A stretch of 64,000 nucleotides of DNA. It comes from Meandrina meandrites. Lineage: Eukaryota > Cnidaria > Anthozoa > Scleractinia > Meandrinidae. Within the stretch, counting starts at the first letter, position 1; the number at the start of each line of letters is the position of its first letter. Made by a program: the position numbers and the translations under genes. Where the stretch lies: positions 23,602,789 to 23,666,788 of the forward strand of contig OY855906.1 in NCBI GenBank assembly GCA_963693305.1, given 5' to 3'. Under the pieces are notes generated by a model. That model saw only the letters and a program-made list of their open reading frames with translations, searched no databases and had not been told where the DNA came from. Below are positions 43,950 to 55,363 of this stretch, piece by piece.

Positions 43950-45184
43950 TAATAATAATAATAATCATAATAATAACTTTATTTATCCTGGTAAAAAACC
44001 GGTCAGTCGATCAAGATATAGATTGACTGGTATTAATCGGTGACCAGTATAAAAAGCATCAAAAAAAGTCAATAAATAATTACAGGGATAAGAATTTACA
44101 AATTACAAATCTAAAAAGTATAAATTATATACAAAAAATTAAAATTACATTTTACAAGTGTGATTTGCACTATCCATGTTTCGAAGGTAAGTGAATGTTT
44201 TGCCTTTAAATTGCGCAAGTGTTGTGAGGTCGCGAATCTCTCTTGGCAGTTTGTTCCAGGCACTCGCAGCCGAAAACTTAAACGAGGTCTGTCCACATTT
44301 GGTCTTAACTTGTGGTAGATCTAATAATGTTGGATCTCTAAAGGATCGACAATGTCTCTGTGATCGTTTCATTAAGTAACCTGTCAACTGCTTAGGGCAG
44401 TTAATGTTGTTAATTATCTTGTAAACATATTGTAGCTTGATGAAAAGGCGTCTACTGTGAAGTGATAATAGCTGTAATTTAGCGCGCATCTCTTGAGTAC
44501 ATGTCTTACGGTCAGCATGCAATATTATTCGCATTGCTTGGTTTTGCAGGCGCTCTAAACGTTGGGCGTTCTCTTTGCTGCATTCGCACCATACAACACA
44601 ACCATAGTCTAATAAAGGTAGCATAGTCTGCTTGTAGATTCTGAGCAAAATATCACGACTAAGAAAAGATGAAATTCTATTCAGCAGTTTTAGTTTAGGG
44701 TAAACCCTAGATTGTATATAGGCTACATGTTTGCTCCAGGTCAGACAATGATCGAGGTAAATTCCTAAGTACTTAAAATGGTCTGACTGTTTCATTGGTT
44801 TTCCATTGAGGATAATCTGTAACGCTCGGGTGTTTTTAACACCGTGCTTTGATCCAATCAACATAGCCTCGCATTTCTTATGATTACTGATTAGACCATT
44901 CTGATTCCACTATGTTGCAGTACTTTTTAGATCGTTGTTGACACGTTTTTCAGCTGCACTAACATCTTTTGCGCTGGCATGGATTTCCATATCAAGCGTA
45001 TAGTACTACTTCGCTACCTGTGCAAGTGTCGGTGATCCCGTTGATATGGATGTTGAATAAAGTAGGTCCGAGAACCGAACCTTGCGGAACTCCATGCGTG
45101 ATTAAAGGACGTTCAGACTCCACACTTCCGTATATAATTGACCAAATAAAAGAAATACAGTACTTGAGAAACAATATTGAATGA
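43950..45184 (-). mobile_element. 5'-truncated LINE (L2/CR1-like) with (ATT)n tail
   Basis: Minus strand: RT from GVPQGSVLGPTLF through a broken YADD box to the C-terminal region, then a 3' UTR ending in an ATT-type repeat at 43951-43976, the usual tail of L2/CR1-type LINEs. About 0.5 kb of RT and everything upstream are missing. Confidence 0.82.
44145..45174 (-). pseudogene. LINE reverse transcriptase C-terminal part, broken
   Basis: Piece 1 (45174-44992) reads ITHGVPQGSVLGPTLFNIHI and ends VVLYA. The catalytic aspartates are lost through a ~2-nt deletion near 44992-44998. An in-frame TAG near 44912 adds a second lesion. Piece 2 (44864-44145) is open for 239 codons: FKYLGIYLDHCLTWSKHV, LLDYGCVVW, ERLQNQAMRII, and a C-terminal WNKLPREIRDL block. 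The original protein would reverse transcribe its own RNA at a nicked target. Confidence 0.85.
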
Positions 45185-45449
45185 TATTATTACATCCAAA
45201 ACGCCCGTGGATCTCTTTGAGCTTTTCTCCTCTTTGTGAACATCTCTTACAGAAAGATTGTTAGCAAGGTCCAAAAGATTTGTTAGCATTTTGATGTGGC
45301 TCTGTTCAATTGCGATATGTATCTGTTAAGATGTCACTTGAAGTAGACCAGTCATGAAATTTGACCCTACCCCGTTTATACGGCCACCCCGTTAATACGG
45401 CCAAATTTCCATGGCCCGTTGGTGGCTGTATTAACGGGGTTCCACTGTA

Positions 45450-46030
45450 CTATGATCAAATTTTCACCCCTTGCAATTTTAGGCATTTCAAAGAGTGTTT
45501 AACAAAAGATTCAAAATGCTGCTTTCCGTTTTCAAATATCTATTTTAGTTCCGGAGATATTTATGCTTAAAAGATTGTAAAATATGCAAATTAGGGGACT
45601 GATGACGTCATCTACTCAACCTAATTTTTTGTCAAGTACAATTAACGGCACGCGATGCATGCAGAAGCGATGACGTTTCACAAGGGGTCTTTGATAATTT
45701 TCAGGACATTTGTCAAAAAATTAGGGTACATAAAAGTAACTGACAACTTCTGTGCTGAATGATTGTTCAACAAAAATTGCGTTATCTTGGCGCGACATAC
45801 GATATACGATATACGATGCAAGGTCAAACGCTGTCTAAAATAGTTTACACCTTTTGTTTTAAAGAATGGAGAGATTTCTGTTTACTAAATCTTATAGAAC
45901 GCATCAAATATGATTTGTTTCTTTCATTTATGCTTTAAATTAGTCCTTTCTAACGGCCCAGGAGTATTTTGCTTTGAGTTCTATGCGACGATTTCTTGTT
46001 GAGTTGACTTGATTTCTTTTCCCAGTATTA
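45450..46030. other. LSG1 intron, nothing recognised
   Basis: No repeat end or coding domain seen apart from GATATACGATATACGAT near 45800. Confidence 0.45.
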
Positions 46031-46036
46031 GTGTGT

Positions 46037-46431
46037 ACAATATGCGAGCCAGCGAGTCATGCGAGCCATGCGAGGCAGACCTGCGAGGCACTTAAAAATA
46101 CCAATAAAAAGGCTACCTATATACGATCTGCAGGCTAACCAAAGTGCTTTTTTGGCTAACCGGAGTGTTGCTAGGCTAACCAATGTGTTATTTAGGCTAA
46201 CCGAAATGGCTCGCTTGCCTCGCATGACTCGCAAGCCATGTGAACCGGGCAAGCAAGAAATCCCTTATCCCAATATAAAAGCTAACCGCAAGCTACCTAA
46301 GAGCTAACTGTAGGCTAACCGAAGTGCTATTTAGGCTAACCGGAGTGCTATTTAGGCTAACCAATGTGTTTTCAAGTGCCTCGCAGCCTCGCAGGTCTGC
46401 CTCGCATGGCTCGATGGCTCGCACATTGTGC
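46037..46431. mobile_element. Foldback element with GCGAGCC arms
   Basis: 46037-46094 and 46372-46431 are inverted copies (TGCGAGCCATGCGAGGCAGA). Between them the motif GGCTAACCGAAGTGCTATTT recurs six to seven times, a variant of the GCTAACCG minisatellite. Confidence 0.75.
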
Positions 46432-46439
46432 ATTCCCTT

Positions 46440-48300
46440 CGGTTCTACAGATCGGTTGATCACAACAGGCAACAGACAACACGGCGAGATTAATCGATCA
46501 CGTCATCGTCATCGCTTAAAAAAGGGTTTAAGATGGCTCACCTTTTCAACAGATGTTTCAAAACTGCTAATAATCGGTTGCTTCGTCTGCAGTCACGACA
46601 GACATCACTTCTTAACTTTATGCCAAATTTATTCGATAACTGATAAAGTGCAACACTCACTGCAGACTCGAAATCTCAATTTAACAGCTACAAATGAAAT
46701 AAGGTTTGCCGATCGGTGATGATACAAGCTGCAAAAAAATATCTTCCTTTGCCAAAAAACAAGATGGCGGATCTCAAAAAGAATACAAACAATGCACCTA
46801 GTTCCCATTGCTCTTCGGTTCAATTCAGGGAGTAATCGTAACACCGTAACACCAAAAATTCCATAAAGGCCATCGCTTTTCCGCTTTACAGCATTAACCG
46901 ATGACGTCATAAAATGACATCATCGCTTAAAAATTAAGTTACGCGTATCTCGGTCATTTTTCTGAAGAGACCAATACAACTTGGCAGACAAATAGTTCCA
47001 CAGATGACACACCTACAGTCGCAATAAAATTATGTTACCATGGCAACTCACTCTTTTCCAGTCCCCATCAATTTGTTTTTAATATTTTAACATTTTTCAG
47101 TTCAGAAAAATTAAACCCAGGGAAGATGTCTGCCAAATCCATTGATATGCTTGCCAGATGTCACATATAAAGCATTTTCTACAAATATTAAAAAAGAATG
47201 CCAGAATTGGCCAAAAAAGCCTTTAGCATTGGGGGGGGATCTGGAACCCAGTATGTTGCCATGGTTGAATATCTCTGGAAATAAAAGATATATTGGAAAA
47301 CAGTAAACAACATTTTTCTTCTCATATAGAGTACTTGATAATATTTTAAAATGGCTACAAAAGAAAAGATGCGAATTTCATCATAGTAGCACTTTAACGT
47401 TTATAGAAAGGATAAAAGAAATAAAAATTTGTAGTCTTTTAAACTAGGGCTGTTGTTAATTCATGTCATTGGTTTCACTTTAATTTGCACTACATGTAAA
47501 ACACTTTTGCCATGTTTGATTATGTTGCAGATGTAAACAAACCAATCTTAATGTTTGTTGAAAGTGATATGTGATCTGTAAGATGTGTATTTACCATAAT
47601 TTCTTTCTTTAGCTTTGCTGGTCAATTATTTTCCACATTTCTTGTAATTTACATTGGAACGCTTGTTTTTTTTTTGCACCACCATCGAAGGTGATGACTT
47701 CAGAACTTTCGCTATCTGTTTGATTTTATCAGAATGTAAATAAACCAAAATCATGGCACTGAGAGGTCACAAGTTAAAAAACACACACGTGTCTTGGATT
47801 GAAGTAATGTTGAAAAATTGTTTAAAATTGAATACCAGAACATCGGCAAAAGCAACTGTGAAAAAAATTGCTCTTTCTTGCTGCATATTTCTAGTCACTG
47901 ACATGAATTTGCATTTGCACATTTTCGTGTGCGAGGACTATCGAATAGAAACATGCCTAGCTTGACTCATTATACTGACGCTACAAATTGAAAACTTGAA
48001 TGGAAGTAATGTTAAAAATGGGAAATCAATAAGTTAGTGAAGGTACCTGTGTGAGATTTCATTCTATCTTCACAGATTATTTTTGGCAAATTCATGAGCG
48101 GATTACACAAACCAAGACATGACTTGTCACATGCCAACCTGTGTCAGTCCATACAGTTTACAAAACTTGCCTCAAGTATTTTTGCCAGAAGTGTTTAACA
48201 CCAGTGATGTTTTCAACAAGTATGAAGAAATGGATGTGATTACAAGTATAGTATTGTGCAAAAGTAATGCAAATGTATTTCACCGAAATTTGTAGCTTTT
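46440..48300. other. LSG1 intron, nothing recognised
   Basis: AT-rich DNA with short unsupported frames. A 40-base G-rich spot lies near 47230. Confidence 0.45.
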
Positions 48301-48309
48301 CGGGGCTTG

Positions 48310-48770
48310 TCAATGAAAAATGCGAACATTTGCTTGAAGCGCATCATCGAGAGTGGCGATAGTTTTCATTGATAACATCATTTTCAGTGATGAGTGTTCC
48401 ATCTCCCTCAAGCAGTATCAGCAGCCCATGAAGTGAAAGCCAAAACCAAAGCATCTGCCGAAAGTTCATGTCTGGGGTGGGATGTCATGGTGCCACAAAC
48501 ATTTGCATCTTTGATGGTATCATGGATGCTGTACATACTATTTTGTAACCTGACATCCTCAAATCTACACTTCTCCCTTTTGTCAGATATAAACTTTTGA
48601 CCACTGATTCATGCAAGATAATGAATACAATGATGATGAATACAACATCATCAACTGGTGGCGATCCCCGGCGGAAAGTCCAGACCTTAATCCTATTGAA
48701 AACCAATAGCACAAACTCACTTTGTATTTGGAATCAAAGGTCATGCCACAAAACAAGCAATGGGATAAAA
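48310..48770 (+). pseudogene. Tc1/mariner-type transposase relic
   Basis: Across frame changes the plus strand reads ISLKQYQQPMK, KAKTKASAE-like sequence, KVHVWGGMS, ICIFDGIMDAVHTIL, then FMQDNEYNDDEYNI, INWWRSPAESPDLNPIEN. WGG, the QDN aspartate and the SPDLNPIEN glutamate region are the classic Tc1/mariner DDE landmarks. At least three frameshifts or stops. The intact enzyme would cut and paste DNA at TA sites. Confidence 0.8.
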
Positions 48771-49508
48771 AATAAAATTGCTGCTTCAAATTTCAATACT
48801 TTTTTCTTTGGTTACATCGAAAATTTGCATTTTGAATTTTCCTCTCTTGAATTTTCAGCGATTCAGTCGCAATTTTTTCATGAAGAATGCAATGAAATGT
48901 CTTCCGACAATTCGAAGATATTTCGACAAAAATTCATGAGCACCGAGAATGAACTTCATTTGCATTACTTTTGTATGATACTGTATTTTTTCACGTCAAA
49001 TGATCTAAAGTTTGATTTGAAAACATTCCACCAGCTTTGCTTTGCGCACACAAGTCTTACTCTTGCTTTGTTTTTGATATATTCAACATGTAAGTAATCA
49101 GTGAACTGGCAGGTGAAATGAGTTTTAATTGTCATAGTGGAACCCCGTTAATACGGACACCGAGGGGACAGGCCAAATTGTCCGTATTAACGGGGTGTCC
49201 GTATTAAGCGGGGTCTCAGAAAAAAGTCACGGATACATGTTTTCTCAACACAAAGACGAAGGCAAACGTTTTTACGGTAACAAAACGTTGTTTAATTGTA
49301 CTGTAAGTGTAACAGATGAAAACTGTGAACTCTCTGACTAAAATTAATAGTTTTTACGAAAAGCTTACGATCTAGTCATACACTCAAACTAAACTTTAAT
49401 AAACTCAACAGCTAGTGGAATTATTTGACAATGTCGTAAATTTAACGCATTTCAACAGCAACAGAACGTTTTCTATATAGTTTCCTTTGTAACTGAAACT
49501 CGTAACTA

Positions 49509-50559
49509 CAGTTTTTTCTGGACCATACCAAACATTTTCATTTGGCCGGTTAGCACACTTCCTGAACTCAAATCGCTGTGAAATTTACACCAGATATTGG
49601 AATTGGATTGAAGTTTGACATAATATACTTTTTAGGAAAGAAGGCGATCGACCCGACGAAAAAGTGGCGTTACAAATTCAGCTTTCACAATTTATGCTAA
49701 AATATTCAAATCAATGTTTTTTACATTCCATCTTGATAAATACAGTTCGTTGCTATTGTTTTCAATATTGTGTTTTGTCCCTCACTCTTTTGCTCACTTG
49801 ATGGAATGTAAAAAACATTGATTTGAATATTTTAGCATAAATTGCGAACGCTGAATTTTCAACGCAACATTTTCGTCGGTTCGAACGCCTTCTTTAAAGA
49901 TAAATTTGGACGTGTTCCAGTAAATCAACGTTAATAAAACTTTGGAATTAAATTCTTCGCATTATCAAGCATGTGTTGCGAAAGTTTCAAAAAAATCGTT
50001 GGAGCCGTTTTGGAGATTTTTGAAAAAGGGCTAAAAGTAGAAAATTAACCAAAATTACATTGGTAGTGACCGTATGAAAAAATCCAATTCTCGGGATCAC
50101 AATAACGAAAATCAACAAATCTTTCACTTCGACGAAAGATAAGTTAAATACACATTTTAGAGTTATTTTGAAGTAATTTCATCAAAGCAGTGGCTGCATC
50201 TCGGTCCGTTTATCATTATAATGCAAAAAGCATGGTTTGAAAGATATTTGCGATTTATTTGAAATCAAACATACAGTTTTTTTTATTCCTGTATATTTGA
50301 TGTGCAGTACACCATAGTTTCAGATACTGGTGTTAGTTTTTTTACCTCAAATCGTATTCGCGTAGAATTCAAGTTTAACTGATATCTAGTTTTTCTGTTT
50401 ATCGTTGCCATGGACTATCAATTTTCCTAAAAAGTACATGTACATTATATCAAACTTCAATCCAATTCCAATATCTGGTGTAAATTTCACATCGATCTGA
50501 GTCCGGGAAGTCTGCTAAACGGCCAAATGTAAATGTTTGGTATGGTCCAGAAAAAACTG
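49509..50559. mobile_element. Inner TIR pair, ~130-bp arms
   Basis: CAGTTTTTTCTGGACCATAC at 49509 is repeated inverted at the right end, along with AATTTACACCAGATATTGG and TTGGATTGAAGTTTGA. The arms are ~90% alike. A second foldback (49642-49892) lies just inside the left arm. Confidence 0.75.
49642..49892. repeat. Foldback, ~90-bp arms with 67-bp loop
   Basis: TTTATGCTAAAATATTCAAA through TTTTACATTCCATC (left) pairs with its inverted copy from 49800. The outer parts of the arms are more diverged. Confidence 0.85.
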
Positions 50560-51439
50560 AAGAGAGACACCTTAAACTCAACCAACCATTTGAAAAAGTC
50601 CATAACTCTACTTTGCACGGAAGCTTTTAGCTTACGACACAAGCGATAGCTGCAGCAAAAGGAAAGAAAGTGAAAGGGTCAAACACTGGAGGTCACGCTA
50701 TTAGGCTTCTCTTAGTTTGTAATAAAATGGTTTTAACTCTTCGATTTCTGTCATTATTTGACCAGGGTCCAATGTCTTCAAGATAGCAAATAATCCTGAC
50801 AATGAAAATTCACAGTGCACAGATAAATAGTGTCCGTAAAGCGGGGTTGACAATGTATAAGACTTTGTCACTCGGGACACGGAAAAGTGTTAACGGGTGT
50901 CCGTATTAAGCGGGTTAATTTAAGAGAAAATGTATGAGGTTTTCGTCGGGACCAACGAAACTGTCCGTAATACCAGGGTGTCCGTATTAAGCAGGTGTCC
51001 GTAAAGCGGGGTCCCACTGTACCAGTAACAAAATGTTTGCTATATCGGGATCTAATTGGGTGAGTCAAGTTTCAAGTAGTAAGACGCAACTGGGATTCAG
51101 GAAACTGACAGTTTTGGTAGCAAGGTTCATGGGTACATGGATTAGGAAGCTCTTATGCAAACAATCCAAATGCTAGAAAAACAATTGAATCCAAAGTTAA
51201 CAAATCATTTAAACTTGAATACTTTTAAGTTTATGTTAACATAAATGGGCTATCAAATGAATGTCCCTTATCCGCCAATCATGAGTAATCTGAAACAAAA
51301 CATCTAACCAAGCAGATAAAATATTGGAGAAAACATTCAATTTCATTTTCCAGCAACAAGTTTTCTTGTGAGCGGCATTGTGACTGTCGCTTCAAATAAA
51401 CATCGGTCAATCCAAGCTTCACTCCCTTGAGTTGACACA

Positions 51440-53910
51440 TGCATACATACATACAACCTTTATTTATACACGATGAACTATAAAAGCTACAAGCTTGTGG
51501 GGTCGTGTACAAAAATTAGAATGAAAGAAAAAAGATAAAAAATGTTAAAAATCGTTATAAAAAAGGCCTACTATCTACGTATTAAAAACTATAAAATTAT
51601 TATGAATTATTATGAATAAAAGTTAAAAATATGTAAAATCCTTAAACCTATTGTTGATTATTTGTGGCGCTAAAACGTTGAAGTTAAAATCCCTAAAAGT
51701 GTGACAATTTGCCATGTTTTTTAGAAAAGATTTGATGTCAAAGTGTTCGAAACGATCAATTAACGATGGATGAGACCGTCCTATTGCATTCCAGAGGACG
51801 GCCCCTCTGTATGCAATAGAGTTCTGCATATATTTCGATGTGAAACTCGGTGCTGTAAGCCCGTGTCTTAGTCTGGAAGCTGATCTGGTGTTGTAATTTA
51901 TTAATTGTTCGGCAAGGGCATGTGGGAGTGCGCCGATGTATCCTTTGTAGAGAAGTTTAATCAAGGAGAGTTTGTATATATGAGTTAATGAATTCCACTT
52001 GGTGGAAGATAAGACTTCTGTCGTAGGCTTGTCTGAAGAAAAACCAAAAATGATCCTAGCAACACTGCACTGTTGTCTTTCTAATGCTTTAAACAACTCC
52101 ATTTGAATTACTCCACCCCAGACTGGCATTGCGTACGTTATGGATGGTCGAATAACTTTTAGATAAAAAGATTCACACACGTGCCTGGGCAGAAACTGGG
52201 ACTTCTTCAAAAGACTTATTTTGTTTGCGAAACTTTTAATAACTTCTTGCAGATGAGGTATCCAACTCAAGTTTTGATCCAAGGTGACACCCAGCAGCCT
52301 GGTTTTCGTCTTGTAATCTATAACAGACTCGCCAATCTAGATGGCAGGCAACGGTCTTATGAGACTAGCTTTAGAGAGAATCATGGCCTCGCATTTGCTG
52401 GGATGTGGAGTTAGGCGGTTGATAACACACCAAGTGAAAAGTTCTTTTAGGGCACAGTTCAGCAAGCTACATGCTGTGTCTTGTGACGAGCTGATGCAAA
52501 AAACTGTAGTGTCATCGGCATACATAAACGTATCTCCAGATTTAATAGACAAAGGCAGATCATTTGTAAACAACGTAAACAGAGTAGGTCCAAGAACCGA
52601 GCCCTGTGGAACTCCACACCTGACATGTAGTTTTGAAGATTCTTTGCCATTTATCACCGTAAACTGCTTTCGGTTCGAAAGGTAACTTTCCAACCAGGCA
52701 TATGGTGGGCCTTCAATTCCAAACTGCCTGTTTAACTTCTCCAAAAGACGTAAGTGAGGGACACAATCAAAGGCTTTCCTGAAATCAACGAAAGCTATAG
52801 CGACTGTGAGGCCACCATCAACGAATCTCCTCCACTTCTCTGTCAAGTGAATCAATAGTAGTTCAGTAGAGTGAGCCTTTCTGTAGGCCCATTGGTTAGG
52901 AGTTAAGTTATTTTTCGTTACATTATTAATAATGGCGTCATTAATTTCAGCTTCTAGCAGCTTACTAGGAACAGAGAGTAGAGAAATTGGTCGATAATTG
53001 CCTGGATTGGTACTGTCATCCTTTTTGAAAATAGGGGACACTCTAGATAGCTTGTTTCCAACTCTCATATACAATTTCCTGGTCAATGCTCCATCTAAAA
53101 AGGCTTGTAAGACGTGTACTGGTTGGCTAATTTCAGACGTTTTGGAGAAATACCATCAGGACCGGTAGCTTTGTTAGGTTTAAGATGCTGTATTTGTTGT
53201 AGGACGCTGTCTTCCGACAGCTTTACTTCAGAAAGTGGCGGTGCGCATATCGGTTGCAGATCCGAGGGCAGGGGTTGTGTATTCAAAGTCGGGAGATCTA
53301 GCTCTAATTTCTCACCAACTGTGGCAAAGTAATTGTTCATCAAACAAGCTTTTTCATCGTCCTTTATAACAAATTGTTCACTCTCAGTTTTCAGTGGGCC
53401 AATAACAGTCTGTTGCATTGGTGTGGTGGCTTTTCGTACCAGATTCCAGTATGCTTTGGTAGTCTTTATTTCATCAAGTAAATCTTTGAAGTAGTTAGCT
53501 TTGGCTTGTCAAAGGTCTGTGGTGATTTCATTTCGGATCATCTTGTATTCCCTCCATTTAAGTGGGCATCTAGTGCTTATAGCCGACTTAAATAGTTTAT
53601 ATCTTACGTTAATCTTGAGTCGGATGTTGTTTGTCATCCATGGAAGAGAAGTGCTCCTAACTTTAACATCTTTAAAAGGGGCATGTTGGTCACACACATC
53701 GAGGAACATTTTGTTCCAGGCCCATAGTTTATCATCTGGATCATCAAATACAGAGGCAACATGAAACGGCGTGAAAGAAACGTCCTGCTGGAATTTGGTC
53801 AGATCGAAATTCTTGTAGTTCCTAGTCTTGATTATTTTTGCAGGAGGTCATTTACTTCTCAGTCGAATAGAAGCATAAATTAAGCTGTGGTCCGAAATTC
53901 CCAGGTGGAA
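51440..53910 (-). mobile_element. 5'-truncated LINE (CR1/L2-like), 2.5 kb
   Basis: Minus strand: the end of the endonuclease (GISDHSLIY near 53890), the linker, full RT, the C-terminal domain, then a 3' UTR ending near 51440 with AATAAAGGTTGTATGTATG, a short tetranucleotide tail as in CR1/L2 LINEs. The 5' half is missing. Confidence 0.88.
51623..53900 (-). pseudogene. LINE endonuclease(end)-RT polyprotein with stops and a frameshift
   Basis: Endonuclease C-terminus GISDHSLIYASIRLRSK, then a stop; the linker (53709-53509) up to a TGA at 53509-53511; pre-RT (53418-53095) with LKPNKATGPDGIS; a frameshift near 53140; RT (53086-52337) with SPIFKKDD, GNYRPISLLS, FVDFRKAFDCV, GVPQGSVLGPTLF and an intact FMYADDTTVF box; TAG at 52337-52339; C-terminal part (52282-51623) with SITYAMPVWGG and a WNAIGRSHPSL block. 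The lesions are few, so this copy is fairly young, but it is not functional. Confidence 0.9.
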
Positions 53911-54345
53911 AACCCCTGATGATTGATTATCATTATCATTATTTAGAAATGCGATTTACATGAACTCAGTGAAGCAGCCACTTCCTCTATGGTCCCAGAA
54001 GTTTCAGCTCCTTCTATTTAAACAAAATATATCTCACCTACATCAATTAGAAAGGGTTTGTGCCCTTCGGAAACGAGCCCCATCTTCAGCAAGTAATAGT
54101 TATGAATGATTAATGAGAAAGAACAATCGCTTGAATTTATGAATACTTAACGACCTCAATTTTTGAGTTGTAATGTCCTGCAGGGTCAATTACAAATTGA
54201 ATATGAACTAAGCTCAAGTTAAAATGTAAAATATTAGTTTGTATAGTGAGATCGTGTGGGTGAGAGTAGTTCTGAAAAGAACTGTTGTTGATGACTGATG
54301 TTTCGACAACCTGTGCGGAAGTCATCTTCAGAGTCAAGTGAAAAG
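53911..54345 (-). repeat. Penelope-type terminal repeat fragments with CTGAAGA motifs
   Basis: Two CTGAAGATG motifs on the minus strand (54083-54089 and 54325-54331), each followed by C-rich then GAA(A/G)-type sequence; the second reads CTGAAGA, 20 nt, GAAAC, AUCA, GUC. They resemble the conserved, hammerhead-like terminal repeats of Penelope-like elements, but the pairing next to the core is imperfect. Confidence 0.4.
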
Positions 54346-55242
54346 TTGTTGTCAGTCGATGATGTTTCAAGTCTGGCCTGTTGATGTTGATTGGTCAGTT
54401 TAGCCTTGGTGTTATTGGCTGTAAGACTCATGTAAAGGTTGTTAACAGTACAATGTAATTGGTCAGTTTTGATCTGTCTATCATTCGTCAAATTAACTCG
54501 TTCTGTTTGCAGTCTGTTCATCGGTTTTGTTTATGTCGTTAATAAGTACTTTGTAAGGTGCAAGAGTTGTTGGAAACAATTGATAGAGCATTTCTTCAAA
54601 GTTTATATACCAGCTTTCTGGAGTCAGTCGTTGAAAATAGCTAATGTACTGAAGGTTAAGCATTCAGCAGAATCCCAGTCAATTTGGTAATTAGTAAGTC
54701 GATGGTGTTCAGAAATGTGATTATATCGGGAGTATACCAGTTCTGGAAGAAAGTGTGACATCACTTTTCTTTTGTTTTTGCAAAAATATGAAAAAAAAAT
54801 CGACAAAAATAATGGAGAAAACTTGGGGCCTTATGCTAAAAGCTCCTTATTTTACCAGTCTCTAGATGCAATATCCAGGAACTTTGAGTAGCAAATCTGG
54901 TAGAAATAAGATGGCTGCTAGTACAGTTGCATTGTGGTGATGAAAGTTGAATTTGATGGTAGAGATATTGTAATGAAATACGATCCAATGTTTTGATCGA
55001 TGATGTTTCATGACGTGGAACTACTGTTTTCGTTTCTTCCAGAACTGGTATCCTTCCAAACTGATAAAATATCATTAAATGATTGTTATAATTGAATTGG
55101 CACTTAATTTCTTTTGAACACATCTAGAGCAAAATGGAAAAAGGAATATTTTTTCTACATTATAGAGCTCAGTTCAAACATTTACAGTATTTTTGTATGT
55201 ACATGTATTAATGGCAACATATTCCAGTCAAGATCAGCAAAC
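54346..55242. other. LSG1 intron end, nothing recognised
   Basis: Short frames on both strands without known motifs. Confidence 0.45.
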
Positions 55243-55363
55243 CTGCGTGGAATCCTAAGGAAATGCTGATACTCTTCCTGTGCTTGTTTGATTGCTGCAG
55301 ATGTTTCACTACTCACAAGACCTTCATTATACGTTGAAGTTACAATCGTTGTATTCAGCTTTT
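55243..55363 (-). CDS. LSG1: LSG1 exon, KLN...FLRIPR
   Basis: Acceptor ACTATTTCAG and donor GCAG|GTTTGC. It completes a Glu codon, then KLNTTIVTSTYNEGLVSSET, SAAIKQAQEEYQHFLRIPR. The family reads AEKLNVKFV... and ...FLCIPRRP here. 121 nt; ends with AG of the second Arg. Confidence 0.92.

Larger units (their letters stand above)
41092..45447. mobile_element. Pogo/Tigger-like element, 4.36 kb with internal insertions
   Basis: TA|CAGTGGAACCCCGCC at the left and the inverted CAGTGGAACCCCGTTAATAC at the right are flanked by TA. Subterminal copies of CGTTAATACGGCCACC occur inside both ends. The interior holds the GC-rich TIR element (41731-42747), a TTACA microsatellite and a LINE (43950-45184). 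No pogo transposase frame is recognisable. Confidence 0.7.
49133..51019. mobile_element. Pogo-like TIR element with nested palindromes
   Basis: Left TAGTGGAACCCCGTTAATAC and right, inverted, CAGTGGGACCCCGCTTTACG. Repeats of GTCCGTATTAA(G/C)GGG(G/T) occur at both ends, with TA after the right end. The left terminus is altered (CATAGTGG where TACAGTGG is expected). No transposase; the interior carries two further inverted-repeat levels. Confidence 0.6.
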
